Shown here in pieces: positions 36,150-45,975 of a stretch of DNA of 64,000 nucleotides. The DNA lies in assembly GCA_023375785.1 (NCBI GenBank), contig SZWC01000815.1:52760-116759 (forward strand), given 5' to 3'. Both the position numbers and the translations under genes were made by a program. This stretch comes from Penium margaritaceum (Eukaryota; Streptophyta; Zygnematophyceae; Desmidiales; Peniaceae). Numbering within the stretch: position 1 is the stretch's first letter; each line of letters starts with the position of its first letter. The notes beneath the pieces are model-generated. The model was not told where the DNA came from. It worked only from the letters and a program-made list of their open reading frames with translations, and ran no database searches.

Positions 36150-37625
36150 ATATAGAGTTGTGGTTTACTGCTTGTGTTGATGAGCTGAGAGCCATCCCTG
36201 AGCACAATTTCTATGAGCTTGTTGATCTCTTGCCTCGGCGGAAGGTTGTACATGCCAAGTGGATCTTTCACAAGAAGGCAAAGCCTGATGGTCCACTGGA
36301 TGGCTACAAGGCTCGCTTGACAGCCAAGGGGTTCTCAGAAGTTGAGAGTATAAAAATACCCGGACACCTTCGCACCCGTTAGCCGTATGACCACCGCTTG
36401 CGCTTTCTTCGGGGTTGTTGCTCATCACAACTGGACACTGCACCAGATAGATGTGAACAACACGTTCCTCCATGGCACCTTAAAGGAGGTGATCTACATG
36501 GTCCAACCACCTGGTTTTGAGGTTGGTGACAAGGTTTGACGCTTGTGCAAGGCCTTGTATGACTTAAAGCAGTCATCCAGGTGTAGGAACTAGGAGATCA
36601 CCGGCACACTAGCAAATGTCGGTTACGTGTAGAGTGATCTGTCTCTCTTTCACTGACAGATAGCTCAGAGCTTCATCGCCATCCTGGTCTATGTGGATGA
36701 CCTCCTGATTGTGTCCTTATCTAGGGACGCCACGAAGGAGGCCAAGGCGTTCCTTCAGGCTTCCTACAGGATGAAGGACCTTGGTCTTACAAGTGTCTTT
36801 CTCAGGATGGAGATCGTACGTGATCATTTGTGACAGACACTCTTATTGATTTAGGCACGTTATGCCCGCATTGTTGGGGAACATTTTGCTGACCTCTTTG
36901 GTATGGTACATAGAGCCTCCAACCCCATCATACATGACAAGCAGGATTCTCTGAAAGCTAAAGATCTAGCATAACTGGGGGAGACATTGGAACAGACCTT
37001 GTACGTGCGCCACATTGGCTCTTTGGTGTACTTGGCCACTACCACACGACCCGAAATTGCCTTCGCCATCAACATCCTTGCATAATTTTTGCAGTGACAT
37101 TGGGCGAGAGCCCTTCATGCGGTTGTGTGAGTGGTGCAGTACGTGGTCTCCACACTGTACTTTGGACTCTGCTTTTGACGACACTGTTCATAGGTAGTCG
37201 TCATCTGCACATATAGTGACTAGTTGTTGAGCCCTAATGAGCGCAATCAGACAGGCTATGTGTTCCTACTGGGTGGCACCGCTGTTTTGTGGCGTAACGG
37301 CAAGAAGGGTTGCATTGCATAAAGCTCATCAGAGGCTGATTGTGTTGTACTGGGGGTTATGACTGCCGAGGCGGTGTGGGTACAACGTCTGTTCCGTGAG
37401 TTGCATCAGTCTATGCCTTGTATCATTTTACGATGTGACATCTAGAGTGTTCTTGCCATCATAGAGAACTGGTGTGTTTCATATACGCATCAAGCACATT
37501 GCTGTTGAGAATCACTTTGTGCATGATCTTGTGGAGCGACAGGTGCTCTCCATCATCTGGGTTGGCACGCACATGCTATGGGCTGACTTCCTGACCAGTG
37601 CACTTGCACGCACAAAGTTCATGGT
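36150..37625 (+). pseudogene. Copia A2 reverse transcriptase and RNase H remnant
   Basis: ELVDLLPRRKVVHAKW near 36209, the NNTFLHG part near 36457, the catalytic loop VYVDDLLIV near 36689 and RMKDLG near 36768 identify a copia reverse transcriptase. RNase H follows at 37190-37625 with the typical tail (HHF, then LVERQ). Broken. Confidence 0.75.
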
Positions 37626-37945
37626 GGCCATTCATTCCGCCGAGCTTCGCCCCTTACCTGGAAGCAAAATGACGCGACCGGGGCAAACCCATCCTGGATG
37701 GAACCTCGGACGGTGAACTCGCCGACGCCTAATCAGAGCCAAGCGGAGCGGATCAAACAGCCACCAAAGTAGCAGCTTCCAGAAGGGAGCCCAGTGGGAG
37801 GAATTTTCTGCCTGGACCATCTTAAAAACCAAAACAAAAAATCCCCTTACCTGAGAGTGGCTGAGAGTGGGATATGTGAGCATTAACTGTTGAGCATCTT
37901 GTTACGCACGTGTATGGACATGCATACCATCGGATCATGGGGGAG

Positions 37946-38585
37946 TGTTGTGATGTGAGTAAACTATGTCTGTTTGTACATCTTACTAACCACTCGGCTG
38001 ACCACTAGGCTGTGTCCATGCTCGTGCTGATCCCTAATACGAATCTAGCTGGCATCAGAGCACTGCCTGGTGGTGGCTCCATCCACTAGCAGCTGCCAGT
38101 AAGCTGCCACGGTGTCCCGAGCGCTTCATGGGGGGATTTGCAGGTTTTCTACAGTCTCTAGAGTTTTCTTGATGGGGTGGCTCTTGAGCCTAGTTTGCAG
38201 GTTTTACGTTGTGTGTCCACTGATCAATGTGGGACATGTATTTGTGACCATTTGTAGCGTCCGACTCAAGATTTTGCATCTCTGGGTTCAGACAGTTTTG
38301 CGTTTGGATGCCTGTGCGAAGAGCTACAGCCAAAACCATGGTTTTGGGCCGGTTTTATGACAAACTGACACTGTCGCGTGCATCACCCGCCATGCGCCGC
38401 GGCTGATACTTATGTTGTGTGCTTGTTATTTGTCATTTTCTCTCTACACATTGAAGCTCTTATGCTTATGAGACTCTGAGCATCTCGCCTAGCTGAACTC
38501 GGCGTGTGTACTAGTGCAATCGCTGACTGGACAGCGTTGTATCGTCAGTAACAGCAATGCTTGGAAGCTTCCAGGCAACTTTCCA
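37946..38585 (+). repeat. Family A 3' LTR of A2
   Basis: Starts TGTTGTGATGTGAG after ggatcatgggggag and ends around cttcca. It aligns with the reverse complement of 2536-3180 throughout. Confidence 0.8.
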
Positions 38586-38658
38586 CTAGTTGTTGCAGAA
38601 AAACTGCAGAGCACCTCAGCAAGCACTCGGGACACCGTTGCAGCTGTCTGGTAGCTAA
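38586..38658 (-). repeat. A1 5' LTR, middle piece
   Basis: Minus-oriented family A LTR (cagaaaaactgcagagcacc, as at 2993). It continues at 44171 after the hAT-like insertion. Confidence 0.65.
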
Positions 38659-38961
38659 TGGTGTTAAATCAAGACCGAGACCAGTATCAATCTTGATTGT
38701 CTCCATTTTTTCTCTTCTTGTTGTCTCGTATACCGCACTATACAAGACAATCTTGTCTTGTCTCACGTGAGACGAGACGAGACCAAGACACGTCTAGTGT
38801 CGCGCAAGATTGGGACAAGATTCTCCTACCAAGGTAGTGTGTCGCTTCGTTTGTGCGACCCCTGCCACATGTTCCAAGCAATTTGCAACCAATCATGCAC
38901 TGCATGGTCGTGTCAAGACAAAAAAAGGGCAGATCCATTGTTAAGGAGTGGCCGTGGAGGG

Positions 38962-38975
38962 TAAGGGTGCACACC
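38962..38975 (+). repeat. hAT left terminal inverted repeat
   Basis: TAAGGGTGCACACC, identical to the complement of 43529-43542 and preceded by the target duplication GTGGAGGG (38954-38961). Confidence 0.9.
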
Positions 38976-38994
38976 GGGTAAGATTCCCGGTTCC

Positions 38995-39095
38995 CAGAAA
39001 GGATTCGGACTCCCGAATCCGAATCCTGTAGGGGATTCGGATTCGCGAATCCTTGAAAAGATTCGCGAATCCTTAGGATTCGCGAATCCTCAATG
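38995..39095. repeat. hAT left subterminal palindromes
   Basis: At least five gattcg(c)gaatcc-like motifs in 100 bases, three of them close to the perfect palindrome GGATTCGCGAATCC. Similar motifs lie at 43430-43528 near the other end. Such repeats usually bind the transposase BED finger. Confidence 0.75.
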
Positions 39096-39727
39096 GTTCT
39101 CATGGACCGTGCCACAATGCTTTGTGGCAAGTCCAGATTTGACCTTTTTTTTTTTTTACCCTTCTTTCACTTCCAAACATTGTGTGCACAACATATGATC
39201 GTAGGTCATGAACTTTTCTTCTAACATACATGTACTCAGCTGTTGTCATTGGACACCACAAGTGGGCATTCTGAGGCATTGTGGTGGTGGATGTTAACCC
39301 TACTTAAGCAGCGCTGAGCACTTTTCTGCAGCGGCATGCATTCTTCACACTCATCAACTGCCGACAAGGGCATATTTTCAATCAACAAGCGCTTTATAGC
39401 ACCGTCAAGCACTGACAAGCATCGACAAGCATTTACAATGTATGATAGTGAATGTACCTTCAAGCGCCAATGAGCATCGATTATGAATGATATGCATCTA
39501 CGACGCTGTTTGAGACCACAACTACCATCCCTTGTTTGCCTACATTCATTCTGAGTTTCACCTCTGTGCAAACCTGGCTGCCAGGAATGGCTTTATGCAT
39601 CAAACATTTGTTGCATACATAAGTTCACAAATCTGGATTGCATGACAGAAAACAGGGAATGTTGAATTGAAATGATAATCAGCACATCACATGACAGTGA
39701 GCAAGGAACCCAACTACACTAATCCTA

Positions 39728-40978
39728 TTATCCAACCTCCATCACATCTTCATCCTCTCCCCCCTCTCCTTCATCCTCCCCCTCCTCGTATCCGTCCTCC
39801 TCCTCGTCGTTGTTCACAAAGAGTGACAGCCCCTCCAACTCCTCACACGCAGCACCGACAAGCCCATCCTCCCGTGCTTTACGCCGTAACTCATTGATGT
39901 ACGCCTCTTCATCTCTGTACTCCTGCGCGACGACGCCATGGGGCGACACCGGGAAGTCCAGTAGCGACTTCTCGTTGATCCAGCTTTTCATGGTTAGCAG
40001 GTTTTCGACCGTCAAGTTGGCAAGCGAGTGCCTTAAGTCTGTGATAATGTGCCTGCCAAGTGAGAACAGACGTTCGGACGGGGTGGAAGTGGCAGGTACA
40101 GCAAGCACGTCCATTGCTGCGAGGAAAAAAGATGGATATGCATGCTGCAGCTTCCTGTAGTGCCTAAGAACTTTGCACGTCATGCCTTTCTTTGGCAAGT
40201 TGGCCCATTTTTCCACCTCCTCCTCCAAGCTCGACAGCTCTGTCGGTGCCGCCGTTGCAGGCTCCCGCACCTCAAACATGTCCCTTGCTGGATCGGCCAA
40301 GGCCTCCTCCAGCAATGCATCGTCCTCAGATGGAGGTGGGGGTGGTAGAGGCCGCGGGCGCAACTGGCGTGATTCTTGTGATCCTGCAGTTGCTGCCGCT
40401 GTTGCAACCCTGCTGCTGCCCGGCTGATGCCCTGCTGCTGTTCTACCTGTGCCCTGCTGCTGTCCAGCTGATGCCCTGCCCGTTCCCTGCTGTTGTCCTG
40501 CGGATGCCCTGCCCGTACCTTGCTGTTGTCCTGCTGGTGCGCTGCTGCTCGTGCTGCGGCTGCCCTGCTGCTGGTTCTGCTGTGATCCTGACTGGAGTTG
40601 CTGCTGGCTCCCCTGCTGGTTCTGATCCTGCTGCTGGTTTGAGCTCTCGGCCCCCTGTGACAATGCCGCGGCCTCGGTCTGCTCTTCCAGCACGCGGTCG
40701 TGGTAAGGCTGCAACAAGGTGACCACCTTCACCTGCAAAAGTGCGGCAGACGCCACCCCCATCAGCGTGTGTGTCCTGTCAAAGAACCTGAGCCGAAAGC
40801 GTGGATCAGCCGCGGTAGCAAGCGTGTGGCGGTCAGTCAGCAGCCGCGCGTACTTCTTCTGCTTGTTCTCAGCCTCCTTCAGCCCGTCGTTGATGTCAAC
40901 GAGCAGCTTCTCCTTTGCATTAAGACGCCCTGCAATCCCTCTCCGTCTGCTCTTCTCACGCGCCAAGTGAGCTTTCAC
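39728..40978 (-). pseudogene. hAT transposase, C-terminal part with dimerisation domain
   Basis: 416 codons. Residues 1-100 are helical and basic. Residues about 108-190 are Gln/Ser/Gly-rich and hold three copies of an 11-residue unit (SAGQQQGTGRA type, 33 bases each). Residues about 250-340 are the hAT C-terminal dimerisation domain, with VLAVPATSTPSERLFSLG and then ENLLTMKSWIN. The tail is strongly acidic. In hAT enzymes this domain holds the multimer together. Two TAG codons lie directly before the GTG that opens this frame, and the preceding core is in another frame, so the protein is interrupted here. Confidence 0.85.
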
Positions 40979-41009
40979 CTACTACTTCTCGAGCTTGTCC
41001 AGCATGGAG

Positions 41010-42010
41010 TCAAAAAACGGTATGACGAGGTTGCGTTGGGTAGGTCAAGCCAGAGATGTCGTTCGTGTACGTCTTGAATGGCTTGAGGATGACAATGAGG
41101 AGGGCAATCAGCCCCCACTCATCACGAGAAGGCTTGAGGGCATCATCCTCAGTGCCATACCCCTCAAGCCACCCCGGTAGCACGTCCTTCAGCATGAGCA
41201 CGCGCTCCATCATGTCCAGGGTGGCATTCCACCGTGTCTCGGTGTCGAGGTGCAATGAAAGGTACCGGAATCCAGCCGCCGTTGCCGTGTTGATCAGCGA
41301 CTGCTCCCTTGGAGTGGACCGCTTCACGAACACTGCCACGGCCCGCACCTTGGTCACAATCCCCTTGACTTTTGCATGCCCCAACAAATCCTTGACGGCG
41401 AGGTTCATGATGTGCCCTAAGCACCTGATGTGGCCTTCTGGTTCAAGGGAGGACTCGGCTGCAGGGATGATGTAGTTGTTGATCATCGTATCGTTAGTGC
41501 TCTCGTTATCAACCGTGAGGCAAAACATCCGGTCAAACACCCCCCACTGCTTCAAAGTACCTGCCAGCGCGTCGAAGGTGTTCTGCGCATTGGGAGCGAG
41601 CGGCATTGCGGGAAAGGAGAGGGCAAGCGTCTTCACTTGAAAGTCCTGAATCCAGTGCGCCGTGACTCCGAGATACTTCATGCCATTCTCCCCCTTCCAG
41701 CCGCCCGTGGTGAAGTTGAGCGCAGAAGTCACCTCACAAAGCATCTTCTTGATACGGTTGCGGAAAGCTGCTGCCGCGATCACAATCTGCCGGCTGATTG
41801 TCATGCGACCGGGGAGGTCGCATGCCGGGTTTCCGTGCCAGAACGCGTGCTGCAGCCAGTTGGACTCCATGCCTAGGAAGCTCTCATTCTTGTCAATGAC
41901 GTGCTTCCAAATGCAGTGTTGGAAGTACAGCTTGCATAACACCGCTCCCACCGCTGCCACACCCGGCCGATAACTGTGTTTGCAACATTCAATCCCACTC
42001 CTGCCACTGC
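41010..42010 (-). pseudogene. hAT transposase, catalytic core part
   Basis: Part of a 391-codon open frame that begins at 42185; its first 60 or so codons overlap the BED part in a wrong frame. Core motifs in order, using numbering of that frame: FTTGGW at 158-163 where the family usually has a D before the W, LTVDNEST with the second Asp at 226, CLGH at 255-258, and TRW at 317-319. The enzyme would cut the element ends and join them to 8-bp staggered target sites. A frameshift near 41.95 kb separates it from the BED part, and another at about 41.03 kb from the C-terminal part. The TTGGW change suggests loss of the first catalytic Asp. Confidence 0.8.
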
Positions 42011-42366
42011 AGCCGCTGCTTCTGTTGATGCATTGACAGCATTGGTGGTTGCCAACCGTAGCTTCTGGGCCACCTCCTGCTCCTTCAGCTCCAAGTAATG
42101 CTTGCGGTGCTTCAGCCGCAAGTGTTTCCACATTGCGGACGTGCACCCCCCGTTGTTGGCGTAGTCCTTTGGACACAGACTGCACTGAGCGCGAGGGCCC
42201 TTTGTGGGATGGTCAATTTTGTCAAAAAGAGTCCACACAAGGCTCGGCTCCTTCCCGGACCCCTCTTATTACCGACGTCCTCCTCATCCTCATCGTCGTC
42301 ATCGGTGTCAGTATCGTCGTGAGTACTCTCACGTGCACTCTGCACCACCGCTGCGACGTCGGCCAT
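41960..42366 (-). pseudogene. hAT transposase, acidic N-terminus and BED zinc finger
   Basis: The likely start ATG at 42366-42364 opens MADVAAVVQS, then a run of Asp/Glu around residues 17-30 and a basic GPGRSR patch. The frame then changes near 42240 to a BED finger: W-x-LF, QCSLC, and HLRLKH (CxxC and HxxxxH type). BED fingers bind the subterminal repeats of their element. One frameshift separates the acidic start from the finger. Confidence 0.7.
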
Positions 42367-42630
42367 GGTGGAGAGTGATGTAGTCGCGGGCCGCGACTCG
42401 CTGCTGCGGCTAAGGCATGGAAGTCGACGATGATGACACCGATACGTTGTGTCTCGGGAATTGCACCACTTCAGAAGTGGAACTGGCACTTCCAATGGTG
42501 CCACTTGCACGGTGCAAGTGGTGCTCCGATGTCCGCTGCTGAACCGGCCCGGTTTGCCGGCCCGGCGAACAGGAACGGTTTGCCTACTGCTTGGGAGCGA
42601 GTTCGCTTGCAATCGCCGGTCCTGAGAGCG

Positions 42631-42930
42631 GGTAAGCAAGTTGCTTACCCCGCATCCGCCGTTGCTTAAAGCAATGGCGGATCATCCGCCGTTGCTTACC
42701 CGCTCGGCGGCGGATCATCCGCCGTTGCTTAAAGCAACGGCGGATCATCCGCCGACGGCGGATGTAACAGCCGCTGCGGATGTTACATCCGCCGAGACAT
42801 CCGATGCATCGGTTTGATGAGCCAATGGTTCATCCACCGACAGTGGACGAACCACTGGTTCATCCACCAAGACATCAGTGGTCCACTGGATCAGAACCAG
42901 TGAACCAACTATTGTCGATGGTTCATCTGT
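42631..42930. repeat. GC-rich hairpin array at the 5' end of the hAT
   Basis: At least five palindromes in a row: 42631-42649 (9-bp stems), 42654-42682 and 42717-42745 (14-bp stems, one-base centre), 42747-42763, and 42762-42788, then ccgatgcatcgg at 42801-42812. The first units share atccgccgttgctta and its complement. Past 42820 a second motif (ggttcatccacc, ccactgg) repeats in both orientations. No open frame. It lies upstream of the transposase start, inside the element. Confidence 0.85.
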
Positions 42931-43528
42931 CGGCGCCCGCTTTCCACATGCGTGTGACAGTCAAAACATAGCACGAAAACGGCGGACCAATAGCAAACAC
43001 CAAAACAGCGCACTGTGCAGTCCAACGTGGCCGATGCCGAGGGACAAACGGCCACAGACCGGCTGTCCGCATCGGCCAGGCTGTCCGGTAATCGGAAGCC
43101 CGTTGACTGGACAGCTGAACTTGGCAAAAACGTTCAAATTAAACAAGTTCACTATGTATAGAAGTGATGGTTTGCATCTTTGCAGTGAGAAATATAGAAA
43201 CGAGTGTATCCAGTCAACTTACAGGTGTCTGGCTGAGGAGCATCTTATTCAGATACATGCCACCTGGGTACAAGATATTGCGACATGCATGGTTTTGAAC
43301 AACCAAAAAGACGCACATCACAGCCCTCGCAAGAACCCGCACCGCGCTACTGCACGGAGATGCGACGGATCCCCGGTTTTTTTTGGGGTATCGTGGTGTC
43401 CCCCCCCCCCCCTCCCGTTTCGACCAAAAGATTCACGAATCTCGGGTCGAATCCGTTTGGAGGATTTGGAACCACGAATCCTGAAAAGATTCGTGGCTAC
43501 CGAACAAGATTCCCGAATCCTAGGATTT

Positions 43529-43542
43529 GGTGTGCACCCTTA
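43529..43542 (-). repeat. hAT right terminal inverted repeat
   Basis: GGTGTGCACCCTTA, followed by the target duplication GTGGGGGG (43543-43550). Confidence 0.9.
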
Positions 43543-44170
43543 GTGGGGGGTCAACAAGAACAGCCAATGTTGAATTAACTGTAATGATTTTTCTTCAACA
43601 AACGAATGAAGTGGCAACACTTTGTCGAAGTTCATTTCGTAAATGTTGTCTACTATATCCGACAATAGAAAATTAACTCTTCGTACTTCTTTTTCATGTC
43701 CATGTCAGCTGGCTGCAAGTAACCAACACCACCGGATAATCCTGAATATATTTTGTTTCCAGTGATCCAGGCCTGGAGTCATCAGACAATGTCGTAGAGG
43801 AGTGATTTCTTATTCATAGAAACTACGGTTTCACTACTAAACTGGCGAGTTTGATTTAAAATCGATGTTCATTGTTGCTGACGTTGCTCGTAGTCAAAGT
43901 GAATTTGCCGCTAAGTATTTCCGCAACAACTTTACTTCTGGCAGCTCGTTTTGTCGTTTCGCTCCCCACTTGCGAAGTGGACCATGCAATATTTTCTCAG
44001 ATTGGAGCAAGACGGGGACAAGATCGAGACAAGAAAATTTTGAATCGGTACAAAACCGAGATTTTCTCGTCCACTGTACCCGGGACAAGACATCTTGTAC
44101 CGAAGTGGAGTACCGAACTGAGTTTGAGATCAAGAATTTTTGTCTCGATGTCAAATAAACAGCCCTAGTG

Positions 44171-44309
44171 GCAGCTACTGGTGGATGGAGCCACCACCCG
44201 TTGGTGCTCCGGTGCCAGCTGGGTCCGTTTTAGAGATCTGCACGAGTATGGACACGGCCAACTAGTCACAGTAAGTTGTACACACAGTCGTAGATGACTC
44301 ATATCACAA
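44171..44309 (-). repeat. A1 5' LTR, outer piece
   Basis: Continues the family A LTR interrupted at 38658 (tggtggatggagccacc) and ends with atcacaaca, the outer LTR terminus. Element B sequence follows directly. Confidence 0.75.
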
Positions 44310-44480
44310 CACATATATCTGAAAAAAGGTTGAAAAGGGCTGGATCAATCAGTACTGGGTCTCCCGAGGTACCTGTACAGGCCACCATGTACCCTGGTCT
44401 TGAACACAGAGACAGTACAAATGTCAGAGACAATATGCGACAGATCATCACAAGGTCTCCCAAAGTACTCGTTGCATTCC
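44310..44480 (-). repeat. Element B 5' LTR, outer piece
   Basis: Aligns with 20192-20375 (for example gggtctcccgag and ctggtcttga/cgggtcttga). It is the right-hand continuation of 25622-26063, which places A1 inside this LTR. It stops near 44480, where copia E begins. Confidence 0.7.
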
Positions 44481-45775
44481 GTAAAACTGAATCAAAATAC
44501 GTTTTTTTCAGTTAACATAGTGAGATTACATCAGATCCTTATAGCCTGTGATCTAATCTTTCCAACGCATCCAAGCACGCCCAAATCGGAGCAGTAGAGC
44601 CCCTGCTACGGCCATCGAAGTAACCCTTGGTGGAGCCGCTCACCTTGCCTTGCTCGCTAGGCAGCCGGAAGCGCTTGGACGATGACTTGTCGGAGCGCCT
44701 TTCCCCGCCCAGAAGTCAAGGAGAGTTTCATCCTGGTCAAGGAGTTCCTTATAGTTACTTCATTCATGTCCCTGGTGCATTTGGAGCTCGTTGGAGACGA
44801 ACTCGGATCTCTGGCGGTGGATTATCCCGCCACCCATGGCGGGTACGTACCTGATTCCACCCGCCATACACCCGATTTTCGGGCTAGGCCAAATCGAGCA
44901 ATTCAAAGCTCGATCCTGCATGGAAAAATCCAAGGAATCCAAATCTAAAGTCAGATTAGTTGTTTGACCACTCCTCAATGGTCGAACCAGGGAGTACGAT
45001 CAACGACACTCATGGCAAGGGACACACAATGTCAACAATCTCCCCCTTGTACCGCAGCCTTGATGCCCTGTCCTTAAACCTGTAGCATATTAAACCTCAC
45101 AGCGCTGACCGAGATCCATGCAGCTCGCCTCGTGCCTGTCCTTGGGATGTGCCTTGGTCATAGCGTCGGCGAGCATGCGCTTAGTGCCACAATGCACTAA
45201 TCGATCTCCTTTAGCAGCCACCGTAGCCACATCCCCTTCTTCGCGGCTTCCGTGAGCGCAATGGACTCCGCTTCGGTGCTGGACAGTGTCACACAGTCCT
45301 GCTTCCTGCTTGTCCATGAAACTACTACACCACCAAGCACAAACACGTACCCCGACGTCGATTTTCTGTCATCCACATCACCAGCCCAGTTGGCATCGGA
45401 GTAGCCAACCAACTCGAGGGAGTCGACACGCACTCCTCCTCTAAACGCAAGCCATGATTGTTTTGTCGCCTTGAGTTAGCGGAGGATCCGCTTCACCTCT
45501 TGCCAATGCAGCGGCCCGGGGTCAGCAACAAAGCGACTTTCTTGGCCCTCCGCGAAGGCCAGGTCGGGCCGCGTCGCCACCATGACGTACATGATGCTCC
45601 CCACCGCGGACTGGTACGGCACACCTGCCATCTCCTCCTTCTCCTCATCCGTTTTCGGCCCCATGCTCAAGCTCAGCTCACACGTGGTGGTCATGGGTGT
45701 GCCGATGGGGTTGCACTCCTCCATGTTGTAGTGGCAGAGCACCTCTTGCACGTACTTTGCCTGCCCTGATAACCC
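44481..45775 (-). mobile_element. Ty1/copia lineage E, 3' part
   Basis: Minus strand. LTR from 45037 downward (starts TGTTGACATTGTG, preceded by the purine tract acaagggggagat); its far end near 44481 is uncertain. RNase H and the end of reverse transcriptase lie at 45090-45775. The RNase H ([24 protein letters not shown]) is closer to the common plant Tnt1-like copia type than to families A, C or D. Truncated and broken. Confidence 0.75.
45090..45775 (-). pseudogene. Copia E reverse transcriptase end and RNase H
   Basis: 45775-45480: QEVLCHYNMEECNPIGTPM and QSAVGSIMYVMVATRPDLAF, the connection region before RNase H. 45433-45090: RNase H core with YSDANWAGD and the [16 protein letters not shown] helix. 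Fossil. Confidence 0.8.
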
Positions 45776-45975
45776 TCTATGTATACATTCGTCTGTTTAT
45801 GCCCTCGGGTGTGCAGTGCATATGGATTCAGCGGTCGGTGGTGCTCCATGTTGATCGCGAAGACGCGTGACCGCCAAGCTCACCACATGGCGGTGCCACC
45901 TCCCTGTCTTACGCAATCCGCCGGCCGTCGATCCTTGCCTGTCCCTGTTGGCAAATCTACATGTGTCCTTAATAC
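45776..45975. other. Spacer between copia E and copia D
   Basis: 200 bases without a recognised feature. Confidence 0.4.

Larger units (their letters stand above)
32390..38585 (+). mobile_element. Ty1/copia family A, copy A2, plus strand
   Basis: Starts inside gag without a 5' LTR and runs through protease, integrase, reverse transcriptase and RNase H to a polypurine tract (37936-37945) and a full 3' LTR (37946-38585). It stands head to head with A1. Truncated at the 5' side, many breaks, old. A stretch at about 37640-37860 between RNase H and the LTR is foreign to the other family A copies. Confidence 0.75.
38962..43542 (-). mobile_element. hAT DNA transposon, 4.58 kb, full length
   Basis: Bounded by perfect 14-bp terminal inverted repeats (TAAGGGTGCACACC at 38962-38975 and its complement at 43529-43542). 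Flanks GTGGAGGG and GTGGGGGG form an 8-bp target duplication with one change, the hallmark of hAT insertion. The inside encodes a BED-finger hAT transposase on the minus strand, now in three frames. Subterminal regions are rich in gattcgcgaatcc-type palindromes. It sits in the non-autonomous hAT-like element. Confidence 0.9.
38659..44170. mobile_element. hAT-like non-autonomous element, split by the inner hAT
   Basis: Interrupts an LTR that is otherwise continuous. Without the inner transposon it is about 930 bases. Flanks gtagctaa and gcagctac (38651 and 44171) look like an 8-bp target duplication with two changes. The ends are imperfect inverted repeats (left ggtgttaaatcaagaccgag, right end complement gggctgtttatttgacatcg). 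Both ends are crowded with gagac/caag repeats, which is usual for hAT subterminal regions. It carries no open frame for a transposase. Confidence 0.5.

Noticed and set aside
42631-42930. Hairpin array considered as CRISPR
   Set aside because: Palindromes of unequal spacing without unique spacers, inside a DNA transposon of a eukaryote.
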